From Tamlana sp. I1 (lineage in GTDB: Bacteria > Bacteroidota > Bacteroidia > Flavobacteriales > Flavobacteriaceae), in the NCBI RefSeq assembly GCF_015355625.1, contig NZ_JACLAF010000013.1:1-64000 (forward strand): 64,000 nt of DNA. Direction: 5' to 3'. Every line of letters starts with the position of its first letter. The first letter of the stretch is position 1. The translations under genes and the position numbers were made by a program. Of this stretch, positions 1 to 8,211 are shown in pieces. The notes beneath the pieces were generated by a model, which ran no database searches, was not told where the DNA came from, and saw nothing but the letters and a program-made list of their open reading frames with translations.

Positions 1-138
1 CTAAACTATTTTATTAATAGAAGTACAAATGCTTCTGCAGAATCCTTTAATGCCAAAATTAAAGCTTTTAGAACGCAGTTCAGAGGCGTGAGAAACGTAA
101 AATTCTTCCTCTATAGATTAACTACTATTTTTGCTTAA
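1..138 (+). CDS. ISAon1-like transposase, C-terminal end (cut by window edge)
   Basis: An open frame enters from the left edge and stops at 136-138. Its 45 residues include NASAESFNAKIKAFR and end FFLYRLTTIFA, which resembles the C-terminus of ISAon1-type DDE transposases in Bacteroidota. The glutamate in NASAESFN would be the last acidic catalytic residue. Only this tail is visible, so I cannot tell whether the element is intact. A hairpin follows at 150-208, and a broken restriction gene lies just beyond, so an old insertion or rearrangement border is likely. Confidence 0.7.
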   Translation, partial: LNYFINRSTNASAESFNAKIKAFRTQFRGVRNVKFFLYRLTTIFA

Positions 139-149
139 TTCTAAAATCC

Positions 150-208
150 CACAACTTTTGCTCTTGATCCTTTAGAGGGTATAAAAGGGAGCAAGTCTAA
201 AAGTTGTG
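150..208. repeat. imperfect hairpin downstream of transposase end
   Basis: CACAACTTTT at 150-159 pairs perfectly with AAAAGTTGTG at 199-208, with partial pairing inside. It lies 12 bases after the transposase stop. It could be part of the element's end or a terminator. No clear T-run follows, so I do not call it a terminator. Confidence 0.4.
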
Positions 209-340
209 TGTGAATTAAAATAAGATTGCGATTTGCGACAAAAAAAGACATTTTGAACAACTATCTAGACCTCTTATAATTAATTCTCCCCGAATTTTTT
301 AATTAGCCATCCTAACAAACCCCTTCAAAAGAAGCACAAG

Positions 341-784
341 ATGACTTTAATTCAATTTGCCAAAAATCTAATTCAACGCCATCAAAAAGACGTTTCTAAC
401 ACCACCTCATTTTTAATCGATTTACAATCATTAAGCAAAAATTTAACTTCGGAAAACAAAAAACCATCCAATCTCTTTCAAGAAATAAATACTGAGTTTT
501 CTAAAAATCTTGATTTAACTTTCGTTCTAGAAAACGAGACAGGAAACCTTTGCTATTCTAATAATACTGCCGAATTACAAGATAACTACAAACAAATCTT
601 CACTGCAACCGACCTTCTAAATTATATTTACGCCATTTTATACAGCCCAGAATACAAGACACAAAAAACAAAGCTTTTAAAAACAGATGCTCCTAAATTC
701 CCATACCCCAAAAGCGCTAACACATTTTGGGAGTTTGTTAAAATTGAAAAAGAAATTAGCAAAAAGCATACGTACAATAAGTAA
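341..784 (+). pseudogene. C-terminal remnant of a type ISP/Eco57I-like restriction-modification enzyme
   Basis: This 147-residue frame has no signal peptide and starts abruptly. Its last 60 residues contain DLLNYIYAILYSPEYK, then KFPYPKSANTFWEF, and end near EISKKH. This resembles the specificity domain that closes large type ISP and Eco57I-like methyltransferase/nuclease fusions (usual pattern: YIYAxLHSPxYR, FPRxPYP, FWxLV, LRxLH). Those proteins exceed 900 residues and carry methyltransferase motifs, none of which is present here. It is therefore most likely a surviving 3' end, with the ATG at 341 only an internal methionine. A transposase end lies 200 bases upstream. A standalone short protein is possible but less likely. 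Confidence 0.55.
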
Positions 785-845
785 CATTCAACCAAAAGCA
801 GGATCATTTATACTTAAAAACCAGATAACCCCATAAATTACGATA

Positions 846-870
846 CCTGTTTAGTTATTGTCTAGTCTAG
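846..870 (+). promoter_or_regulatory. candidate operator before the beta-agarase, shared with the 14.9-kb lipoprotein gene
   Basis: A 25-base segment containing TAGTTATTGTCTAGTC matches 23 of 25 bases of the minus-strand segment at 15046-15070. That segment lies upstream of the FG-GAP lipoprotein gene in the same orientation relative to the gene. Here it lies 60 bases before the agarase ATG. Shared regulation by one factor is inferred; the factor is not known. Confidence 0.5.
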
Positions 871-930
871 TTTGTTTTGTATTTAAAATGAAGGGAGTAA
901 TATTAAACTCCAAATTATTTTAAACACATT

Positions 931-2316
931 ATGAACAAAAAACAACTCTTAACTTACTTTTTATTACTTTCAATCTTTAACATTTTCGCACAAGATTGGG
1001 CTAATATCCCCGTTCCGGCTGATGCTGGCACCGACAAAAACTGGGAGCTTCAAACAACACTGTCAGACGACTTTAACTACACATTTAATCCAGCCACAAC
1101 AAAATCAAATTTTGGCAACAATAAATGGTATAACTTTTACCACAATGCCTGGGATGGTCCAGGAACAACCTATTGGAAATACAACCATGTTTGGGTAGAT
1201 GGATCGGATTTAATAATTACCTCATCACGATGGAATCAAACCGGTGAAGATATGCCAATTACCAATTCACCTAACAAAATGAATAAGCCTAATGACGGCA
1301 TAAGCGCAGGCTGCATAACCTCCAACAACAAAGTGCTTTACCCTGTTTTTGTTGAAGCTAGCGTAAGCGTTGCCAACATCGCTTTAGCATCCGATGTTTG
1401 GTTATTAAGCCCAGACGACACTCAAGAAATTGATATTATAGAATGCTATGGTGGTGCCGACAGCAACAACGGTTTTTTCGCTAAAGACATTCATTTAAGT
1501 CATCATTCATTTGTTCGCCAACCTTTTCAAGATTATCAACCTAGAGGAAAAAACACTTGGTACACGCGTAGCGACATCACGACCTCTTGGGGAGATTATT
1601 GTTGGAATAACGGCGCAAGAAAATATGTAGAAATTGGCGTGAACTGGATAAGCCCTGTTCATTTTGAATACTACATAGACGGCGAACTGGTTCGCGTACT
1701 TTACGATAAAGCAAGCGCCACAAAAAAAGGCAGCACTTGGTATTACACCTACCCTAGTATGACTAATGGCACTCTAGATTTTGATTCTAATGGTTACCAA
1801 ACCGAAAATCCATTTGCTACATCATCAAGCTATTCTTTTAGCACATTACAAAATGCTAGCAACACCTCATCAGTAAGTATAATAGACCCTTATAATTACC
1901 AAAACGGTCAAGGTTTTTCAAAAGAATTAGACATTATTATTAATGTAGAATCTCAAAACTGGCATGTTGCTGCAGGCAGAACACCTAACGATGCACTACT
2001 AAGTGACCCTAGCAAAAACACCATGAAGGTAGATTGGATACGTGTTTACAAACCAACTAGCAGCTTAAGCACAGAAACACCAACTCAATCTAATTCCATT
2101 CACATTTACCCAGTTCCAGCAAACCAAACATTACATATTAAAAGTGAACAAAAAATAGATGATATAAAAATATATAACACTTTAGGAGTCATAGTTTATC
2201 AGCAAACTACATCGGTAGAAACAATCCCTCTTGATCAATTAAATAATGGGGTTTATTTTATAAGCATAAACGCTAACAACAAAACAACCACCAAGCGTTT
2301 TGTTGTTCAACATTAA
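931..2316 (+). CDS. secreted GH16 beta-agarase with type IX secretion tail
   Basis: Predicted endo-acting glycoside hydrolase of family 16 that cleaves beta-1,4 links in agarose outside the cell. Residues 1-20 form a signal peptide ending FNIFA-Q. The mature protein opens DWANIPVPADAG, typical of Zobellia-type beta-agarases, and the catalytic EIDIIE motif gives nucleophile E166, D168 and acid/base E171. The HISHH-like stretch (HLSHHSF) and FQDYQPRG also match agarases. After the catalytic domain (about 22-375), residues 390-461 form a Por-type sorting domain (IYPVPANQTL ... GVYFISI) directing export by the type IX system. Beta-porphyranases are close relatives, so porphyran is the main alternative substrate. 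A shared upstream motif (846-870) and a convergent terminator frame the gene. Confidence 0.88.
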   Translation: MNKKQLLTYFLLLSIFNIFAQDWANIPVPADAGTDKNWELQTTLSDDFNYTFNPATTKSNFGNNKWYNFYHNAWDGPGTTYWKYNHVWVDGSDLIITSSRWNQTGEDMPITNSPNKMNKPNDGISAGCITSNNKVLYPVFVEASVSVANIALASDVWLLSPDDTQEIDIIECYGGADSNNGFFAKDIHLSHHSFVRQPFQDYQPRGKNTWYTRSDITTSWGDYCWNNGARKYVEIGVNWISPVHFEYYIDGELVRVLYDKASATKKGSTWYYTYPSMTNGTLDFDSNGYQTENPFATSSSYSFSTLQNASNTSSVSIIDPYNYQNGQGFSKELDIIINVESQNWHVAAGRTPNDALLSDPSKNTMKVDWIRVYKPTSSLSTETPTQSNSIHIYPVPANQTLHIKSEQKIDDIKIYNTLGVIVYQQTTSVETIPLDQLNNGVYFISINANNKTTTKRFVVQH

Positions 2317-2336
2317 ACGTATTTGATCAAAAAAGA

Positions 2337-2367
2337 ATCGGCACCTCATCCTATTATAGGTGCCGAT
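2337..2367. terminator. bidirectional rho-independent terminator
   Basis: Perfect 10-bp stem (ATCGGCACCT at 2337-2346, AGGTGCCGAT at 2358-2367) with an 11-base loop. A-rich and T/A-rich flanks lie on both sides. It separates the convergent agarase and IclR genes and can serve both. Confidence 0.85.
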
Positions 2368-2379
2368 TTATAAAAAATA

Positions 2380-3132
2380 TCAAACCCCTAAAACAGCATT
2401 AATTGAAGCTGCTGTTTTTTGTAATTGCTGAATAAAAAAGTCTCTAGATTTATTGTTTTCTGAAAGCGCTGTTAAACTAGAAACCGCTATTGAAGCATAA
2501 ATCCCAGAGTGCACATTACCAATGGTAATTGCAATATCGGTAACTCCTAGAGTAAGCTCACTTTCTTTAAGATCGTAGCCCTGTTTTTCTATCTGTTGAA
2601 GTGTTTGTAATAATTCTGTTTGTTGTTTAACAGTTAATGCGTTAAAATCTTCCGATTTTTTTAAAATCGCATCACGTTCTTTCTCATCAATATTTGCAAG
2701 TAAAACACGCCCAGAAGTCGTTTTAATTAAAGGAAACAAACTCCCTTCTTCCACCGAAAGTGATACTGGTCCCGGACTTTTTGTTTGAGACACGACCATA
2801 AGTTTATCATACTGTATAATACTCATATGACAAGCTTGATGGGTCGCATTCGATAGATCTTCCATAAACGGTTTTGCCACACGCAGCAAACCATCAATAG
2901 GACTGTGAGTATGGGATAAATGATACAGCTTAAGTGTTAAACTGTATTTTCCAGAAGTACTCTTACTTATATATCCTCGATCTTCAAGACAGGCCAACAT
3001 GCGATAAATCTCATTAGCTGTTTTGTCTAAACCTAAAGAAATTTCCATTTGAGACTGTGGTACAGACTTCTCGGATAAATATTCAATAATATCCAAGCCT
3101 TTTTCTAATGCGGGTGCTTTGTATTTACTCAT
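2380..3132 (-). CDS. IclR-family transcriptional regulator
   Basis: A 250-residue cytoplasmic regulator of normal IclR length. The N-terminal winged helix-turn-helix (about 5-70: ALEKGLDIIEYL, QSQMEISLGLDKTANEIYRML, RGYI) is followed by an effector-binding domain (about 75-248) with typical segments such as LPLIKTTSGRVLLA-like FPLIKTTSGRVLLAN and the closing ASIAVSS. IclR proteins usually sense small acids or sugar-derived metabolites. It is transcribed away from the GH2 gene across a 99-base gap with a perfect palindrome at 3195-3210, so it probably controls itself and the GH2/CoA operon. The effector is unknown; a product of the neighbouring pathway is the natural guess. Confidence 0.88.
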   Translation of the reverse strand: MSKYKAPALEKGLDIIEYLSEKSVPQSQMEISLGLDKTANEIYRMLACLEDRGYISKSTSGKYSLTLKLYHLSHTHSPIDGLLRVAKPFMEDLSNATHQACHMSIIQYDKLMVVSQTKSPGPVSLSVEEGSLFPLIKTTSGRVLLANIDEKERDAILKKSEDFNALTVKQQTELLQTLQQIEKQGYDLKESELTLGVTDIAITIGNVHSGIYASIAVSSLTALSENNKSRDFFIQQLQKTAASINAVLGV

Positions 3133-3194
3133 AAAGCAAAAATAAACATTTATATATAAAAATTTACTTCATATTTAAAATTCAAATATAAATA

Positions 3195-3210
3195 CATATA
3201 TTTGTATATG
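3195..3210. promoter_or_regulatory. candidate IclR operator overlapping a Bacteroidota -7 element
   Basis: CATATA-TTTG-TATATG is a perfect 6-bp inverted repeat in the IclR/GH2 divergent gap. It contains TATATTTG (3197-3204), which fits the Bacteroidota -7 consensus TAnnTTTG for the GH2 direction. A second inverted repeat, ATATTT-7-AAATAT, lies at 3171-3189. Binding by the adjacent IclR protein is inferred. Confidence 0.5.
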
Positions 3211-3231
3211 AAAAATTAAAGTAATATCAAC

Positions 3232-5769
3232 ATGACTAAATTAAATCTCAAATTAATAGCCTTAACAGCCCTAGTGTTATCCGTAACATCTAGCGTGTTT
3301 GCTCAACCCAACACCACACTTGCACTTGAAGACTCAAACCAACAAGTTATTGATTTAAGCGGTATGCGTTGGCGTTTTAAAATGATGGCGCCAGGAGAAG
3401 GCGTTAAAAAAGGCCTGCATAAGTTACCTGCGGAAGACATTGAAACCTTAGTATGGAACAACGCCAAAGTACCTGGCGATGTGTACACCGATCTTTGGAA
3501 AGTAGGCATTATTGAAGACCCTCATTTTGGAAGAAACAGTGTAAAAGCACAATGGGTACAACAATACGAATGGTGGTACGCATTACAATTTAGCGTTACC
3601 GAAGATGTAGAAAACCAATTAGTAGACCTTGTTTTTGAAGGCGTAGATTATGCCTGCGAGGTATGGCTTAACGGTCATTATTTAGGAAAACATGAAGGGG
3701 TATTTTCTAAATTTTCTTTTGATGTTGCCAATTTTCTTCGCATCCATAAATACGATTTCCTTAAAGGCCGAAACATGCTCGTGGTTAAATTAGACACACC
3801 GCCGCAAGTAAACGCTTTTGTTGCCGGAAAAAAAACACCTTGGTTTGGCGATTATTGGAGAGACATCACCCCTATTGGTATTGTACGCCCTGTTAAATTA
3901 GTACGTACCGGAAAAATCCGCTTTAAAGATGTGTATGCTAACAATACCATTAATAAAGATGGATCGGCGGATGTAAATCTTGAAATCACCGTAGAAAACA
4001 CCAATAAAGTTGCTAAAGAATTTTCATTTGAAGCGGCCCTTAACGGGAAAAACTTTAAGATGAAAGAGCAAAAAGTAAGCTTTAAGAAAACCATTCAACC
4101 GGGAACTCATAAAGTCATTCAGAAAATACATTTAAAAGAAGCTAAATTATGGTGGCCATGGGATTTAGGTGACCAAAACTTATACACAGCAAAAATTGCG
4201 GTTAAAGATGGTAAATTAAACCAAGATGTTAACGAAACCACATTTGGTATTCGCGAAGTCACTTCTAAATGGAATCCTGGTTTTGTTAAAGATGTCGATG
4301 TTACCTTCCCGAGATCTACTTATATAAACGGTAAGTTTCACTTCATCCGTTCGGCATGTTGGGGTGGTCCTCCAAATATTTTTGTAGGACGTACCGAAAC
4401 AAGCGATTATAAAGAGTTAATTCGTTTGGCAAAAGAAATGAATATGAACAATATTAGAATCTTCGGATGGCACCCACCAGAAGTTCCAGAATTTTACCAG
4501 TACTGTGATGAAATGGGTATGACTGTTTGGCAAGACATGATTCCTTTAGGAACTGGAAATATTCCTTCAGACGAGAAAAACCTAGCTGAAATATTTAACG
4601 AAGGCGTTAAAGTAGTTGTAGAACGCAGAAATCATCCGTCGTTAATCATGATGGAAGGTGGTGAAGAAATGATGTTCCGTACCCGTGACCCTAAATTTGG
4701 TCGTGAATTCTTAGAGCGTTTAGGCGATTCACTTCAAGCTTATGTCGATTTACCATATGTTCCAGATTCTCCTATGACCGATCATGTTGGGCAACAAGCA
4801 GGTTTCAAACCGAAAGAAGCCGTTCATGCCTTACGTTACTTTTATGATATGGGTAAATGGTTGCACGAAGATTGGTACCAAACCAAAGCAGATGGCTACC
4901 CTATTGTTCCAGAATTTGCAATTACCTCAGTGCCTTCCGTAGAAAGTTTAAAGAAATTTATTCCTGAAGAAGAATTATGGACTCCTGGTTTAAGTTGGGG
5001 ACACCATTGGGCAGATTTAACCCGTTTACGCATGCAAAACTGGGATGTTTTTGGTAGTGAAATGAAAGGTTCTTTAGAAGAATTTGTAAATGCTACCCAA
5101 GATGCACAAGGGATTATTTTCCAAAATGGTATTGAGCATTTCCGTCGTGATAAACCAAGTTTAAGTGGTATTGCGCTTTGTCATTACATCACTTACGGAC
5201 CCGATATGAAATGGGCTATTGTTGATAATTACAGAAAACCTAAAAATTCATACTACTTTGTTCAAAAAGCGTATCAGCCGCTTTTAGTGAATTTTGAATT
5301 TAAAAAACGCCGTTGGGATACTAAGGAGCCTTTTGTTGGAAATATTTGGGTGATTAATGATTACTATAAATCATACGAAGATTGTACGGTGAAGTTTGAA
5401 ATGAAAGACGACTCTGGAAAAGTGATTGCTAACAAAACCTTCTCCATTGACAAGATTGAAGAAAACAGTGCGAAATCATTCTTCCCAATTAATGAAAAGG
5501 TTTTAAAATCGGTGAAATCTAAGTTTTTTGTGAACCTAGAATTAACCGACAAAAGCGGAAAAGTAATCTCTAAAAACGATTATTTCTTCCTAATTGGCGA
5601 TCAAAAAGAGGCCACAAAACATTTTAACGCTTGGAAAGAGGAACGTTTGAAAAACGAAAACGAAAATGGCGGATATGGTTCATACTACCACTTCTTCAAA
5701 GATTTTACAGGAGAAGACGGACAACGTTACGAGAGTCAAACCCAAATTCCAAGAGCATCAGGATTTTAA
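3232..5769 (+). CDS. secreted GH2 glycoside hydrolase (beta-mannosidase-like fold, substrate uncertain)
   Basis: An 845-residue exo-glycosidase with a signal peptide ending SVFAQ (1-25). The order is that of GH2: a jelly-roll sugar-binding domain (about 40-225: WRFKM, VPGDVYTDL, WWYALQF, LVFEGVDYACEVWLNGHYLG), an immunoglobulin-like domain (about 230-345), and a TIM barrel from about 350 (NNIRIFGWHPPE, CDEMGMTVWQD). The likely nucleophile is E561 in PEFAITSVPS and the likely acid/base is E479 in MMEGGEEM. The residue before the acid/base is Glu478, where GH2/GH-A enzymes almost always have Asn, so substrate recognition may be unusual. Beside an agarase, a beta-galactosidase-type role on agar or porphyran oligosaccharides is possible, but sequence alone does not settle it. 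Confidence 0.8.
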   Translation: MTKLNLKLIALTALVLSVTSSVFAQPNTTLALEDSNQQVIDLSGMRWRFKMMAPGEGVKKGLHKLPAEDIETLVWNNAKVPGDVYTDLWKVGIIEDPHFGRNSVKAQWVQQYEWWYALQFSVTEDVENQLVDLVFEGVDYACEVWLNGHYLGKHEGVFSKFSFDVANFLRIHKYDFLKGRNMLVVKLDTPPQVNAFVAGKKTPWFGDYWRDITPIGIVRPVKLVRTGKIRFKDVYANNTINKDGSADVNLEITVENTNKVAKEFSFEAALNGKNFKMKEQKVSFKKTIQPGTHKVIQKIHLKEAKLWWPWDLGDQNLYTAKIAVKDGKLNQDVNETTFGIREVTSKWNPGFVKDVDVTFPRSTYINGKFHFIRSACWGGPPNIFVGRTETSDYKELIRLAKEMNMNNIRIFGWHPPEVPEFYQYCDEMGMTVWQDMIPLGTGNIPSDEKNLAEIFNEGVKVVVERRNHPSLIMMEGGEEMMFRTRDPKFGREFLERLGDSLQAYVDLPYVPDSPMTDHVGQQAGFKPKEAVHALRYFYDMGKWLHEDWYQTKADGYPIVPEFAITSVPSVESLKKFIPEEELWTPGLSWGHHWADLTRLRMQNWDVFGSEMKGSLEEFVNATQDAQGIIFQNGIEHFRRDKPSLSGIALCHYITYGPDMKWAIVDNYRKPKNSYYFVQKAYQPLLVNFEFKKRRWDTKEPFVGNIWVINDYYKSYEDCTVKFEMKDDSGKVIANKTFSIDKIEENSAKSFFPINEKVLKSVKSKFFVNLELTDKSGKVISKNDYFFLIGDQKEATKHFNAWKEERLKNENENGGYGSYYHFFKDFTGEDGQRYESQTQIPRASGF

Positions 5770-5796
5770 CAACGACTAACTATTATTACTAATTGC

Positions 5797-5880
5797 AGAG
5801 ACTGTCTAAAAACAACACCCAAATCGAAACAACTACTTAGAAACTACCAATAAATTGGGTTTTTAGATGGTCTCTTTTTT
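5797..5880 (+). terminator. long imperfect inverted repeat with T-run between GH2 and the catabolic operon
   Basis: AGAGAC-TCTAAAAA-CCCAA (arm 5797-5822) pairs with TTGGGTTTTTAGA-GTCTCT (arm 5854-5876), and TTTTTT follows. It can act as a terminator or attenuator after the GH2 gene. The long arms and 31-base loop also resemble a small inverted-repeat (MITE-like) element. Confidence 0.55.
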
Positions 5881-5895
5881 ACTAGACTACGAATT

Positions 5896-7053
5896 ATGTC
5901 AGAAAAACATATAAAATTAAAAGGAATAACCTGGGACCACAGTCGTGGTTTCACATCGGCCGTTGCTACAGCACAACGTTTCCATGAATTAAATCCGAAT
6001 ATAGAAATCACCTGGGAAAAACGCTCGTTACAAGCTTTTGCAGACGAACCGATTGATACCCTAGCAAAACGGTATGATTTACTAATCATAGATCATCCAT
6101 GGGCAGGTTTTGCAGCTCGAACAGGGGTTATCATTCCGTTAAACGAACATTTACCGAAATCATTTTTAGACGATCAAGCCGCGAACTCGGTTGGGAAATC
6201 ACACGAAAGTTATTGTTTCGACGGGTATCAAAGTGCTTTAGCCATCGATGCCGCAACGCCCGTGGCAGCAAGCAGACCAGATTTATTAAACAAATTAGGA
6301 AAAACGCTACCAAAAACTTGGGCCGATTTAATCGCCTTAGCAAAGGACGGTTTGGTTGCTATTCCTGGGATTCCTCAGGATACTCTAATGAGTTTTTATA
6401 TGATTTGTTGCACGCATGGTGAAGATGTAGCCCTAACAAAAGACTATTTTGTTTCGGAAGACATCGGGCTACAAGCCTTAGATATTTTAAGAGATTTAGG
6501 ACAATATATTGATGCTTCTTGCTACGACATGAACCCCATTAAGGTTTACGAAGCCATGACACGCAGCGATAAATTTGCCTACTCCCCTTTTGCTTACGGC
6601 TACACCAACTACTCAAAACGCGGCTATGCTACTCATGTTTTAAAATTCCATGACACCGTTACTCTAGAAGGTCAGCATTTAATTACCACTTTAGGTGGAA
6701 CAGGTTTAGCCATTTCATCAAATTCAAAACATAAAGAAACCGCTTTAGCTTACGCCGAATATGTAGCATCTCCTAAAACCCAAAAAACCGTGTTCTTTGA
6801 TTATGGCGGACAACCAGGACACAGAGAGGCTTGGTTAGATACCACAAATAATTTCAATGCTTTAGATTATTTTAAAGACACGCTACCCACTTTAGATAGA
6901 GCCTTTTTAAGACCACGTTACCACGGACACATGTATTTTCAGGATAATGCAGGCGCTCCAATTCGTGAGTTTATGAAAAACGGTGGCCATGCCAAATCGC
7001 TTTTAGATAGCTTGAATACATTGTATCTTAAATCATTAAAGAAAACAACCTAA
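5896..7053 (+). CDS. solute-binding-protein fold (ABC family 1), no signal peptide
   Basis: A 385-residue protein resembling extracellular solute-binding proteins of sugar ABC transporters: AQRFHELNPNIEITWEKR near the start, DLLIIDHPWAG around 62-72, PKTWADLIALAK around 138-149, and GGTGLAISSNSKHKETALAYAEY around 256-278. The N-terminus (MSEKHIKLKGITWDHSRG) is hydrophilic with neither signal peptide nor lipobox. No ABC permease or ATPase gene lies nearby. It therefore probably stays in the cytoplasm and may bind, sense or channel a ligand for the next four genes, whose start lies 10 bases downstream. A missed upstream start is unlikely, because the preceding DNA is a hairpin. Confidence 0.7.
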   Translation: MSEKHIKLKGITWDHSRGFTSAVATAQRFHELNPNIEITWEKRSLQAFADEPIDTLAKRYDLLIIDHPWAGFAARTGVIIPLNEHLPKSFLDDQAANSVGKSHESYCFDGYQSALAIDAATPVAASRPDLLNKLGKTLPKTWADLIALAKDGLVAIPGIPQDTLMSFYMICCTHGEDVALTKDYFVSEDIGLQALDILRDLGQYIDASCYDMNPIKVYEAMTRSDKFAYSPFAYGYTNYSKRGYATHVLKFHDTVTLEGQHLITTLGGTGLAISSNSKHKETALAYAEYVASPKTQKTVFFDYGGQPGHREAWLDTTNNFNALDYFKDTLPTLDRAFLRPRYHGHMYFQDNAGAPIREFMKNGGHAKSLLDSLNTLYLKSLKKTT

Positions 7054-7063
7054 TCATTTATAA

Positions 7064-8209
7064 ATGTTACCATTAGAAGGCATTACCGTATTAGAGTTTG
7101 CGCAATTCATGGCAGGGCCATCGGCTGGATTAAAAATGGCCGATTTAGGTGCGCGCGTGATTAAAATTGAACGTCCAGGATCTGGTGAAGCGGGCCGACA
7201 AATTGCCCTTAAAAATATTTTTATTGATGAAAGCTCTATGGTGTTTCATACGGCCAATCGAAATAAACAATCGTATGCAGCCAATTTAAAAGACCCAGAC
7301 GATTTAGAAAAGGTAAAAAAACTCATTGCGCAAGCCGATGTAATGACCCATAATTTCCGACCAGGTGTTATGGAAAAAATTGGTTTAGATTATGAAACTG
7401 TAGCTGCTATAAATCCTAAAATGGTGTACGGTGTGGTTTCTGGATATGGTCCCGTTGGCCCTTGGGCTACCAAACCTGGCCAAGATTTACTTATTCAGTC
7501 CTTGTCGGGCTTTGTTAATTTATCGGGAAACGAAGCCGATGAACCCACAGCAACAGGACTAGCCACTTCTGATATTTTTACAGGAGTACATTTAGTTCAA
7601 GGTATTTTGGCTGCACTTATTGCCAGAAACCGCACTGGTAAAGGCTCTAAAGTTGAAGTGAGTTTATTGGAATCCACTTTAGACATCCAATTTGAACTGT
7701 TAACTACTTTCTTAAATGATGGCGAAATGCTACCAAAAAGAGCAAAAAAAGGCAATGCCCACGTGTATCTAGAGGCGCCTTATGGCATTTATCAAACCAA
7801 AGATGGTTACATCAGTATTGCGTTAACACCTTTAGATGCTCTGGCAAAAGCGATGAACTTGCATCTTCCTGATGCTTTTCAAAATCCGAAAGTATGGTAT
7901 GAAAAACGCGATGACATTATGGCTTTTTTACAAGAACAACTCATTAAAGAAAGCTCAGCACATTGGTTATCTATTTTTGAAGCATTAGATTTTAGAGTTT
8001 CAGAAGTATTTGATTATAAAACATTATTGAATCATGAAGGCTACAAAATCCTTCAAATGGATCAAGAGGTTGAAACTTCCGATGGTATTTCAATGAAAAC
8101 CACGCGCTGCCCCATCCGAATTGATGGTAACCGAATTTTCAATAAAAAATCGGCACCAAAAGTGGGTGAAAATAATGCCTTAATAGAAAAAGAATTTAAT
8201 CTAAGTTAA
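7064..8209 (+). CDS. CaiB/BaiF-type (class III) CoA-transferase, first of a tandem pair
   Basis: A 381-residue member of the formyl-CoA transferase family, which moves CoA between carboxylic acids through an enzyme-bound aspartyl-CoA anhydride. Characteristic segments are LEFAQFMAGPSAGLKMADLGARVIKIE (split motif, residues 10-36), NRNKQSYAANLKD, THNFRPGVMEKIGLDY, SGYGPVGPW and the catalytic Asp170 in ATSDIFTG, matching Asp169 of formyl-CoA transferase. It ends 2 bases before the next gene, a second full-length paralogue, so the two may form a hetero-oligomer or use different acids. The acid substrate cannot be read from the sequence. Confidence 0.88.
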   Translation: MLPLEGITVLEFAQFMAGPSAGLKMADLGARVIKIERPGSGEAGRQIALKNIFIDESSMVFHTANRNKQSYAANLKDPDDLEKVKKLIAQADVMTHNFRPGVMEKIGLDYETVAAINPKMVYGVVSGYGPVGPWATKPGQDLLIQSLSGFVNLSGNEADEPTATGLATSDIFTGVHLVQGILAALIARNRTGKGSKVEVSLLESTLDIQFELLTTFLNDGEMLPKRAKKGNAHVYLEAPYGIYQTKDGYISIALTPLDALAKAMNLHLPDAFQNPKVWYEKRDDIMAFLQEQLIKESSAHWLSIFEALDFRVSEVFDYKTLLNHEGYKILQMDQEVETSDGISMKTTRCPIRIDGNRIFNKKSAPKVGENNALIEKEFNLS

Positions 8210-8211
8210 TC

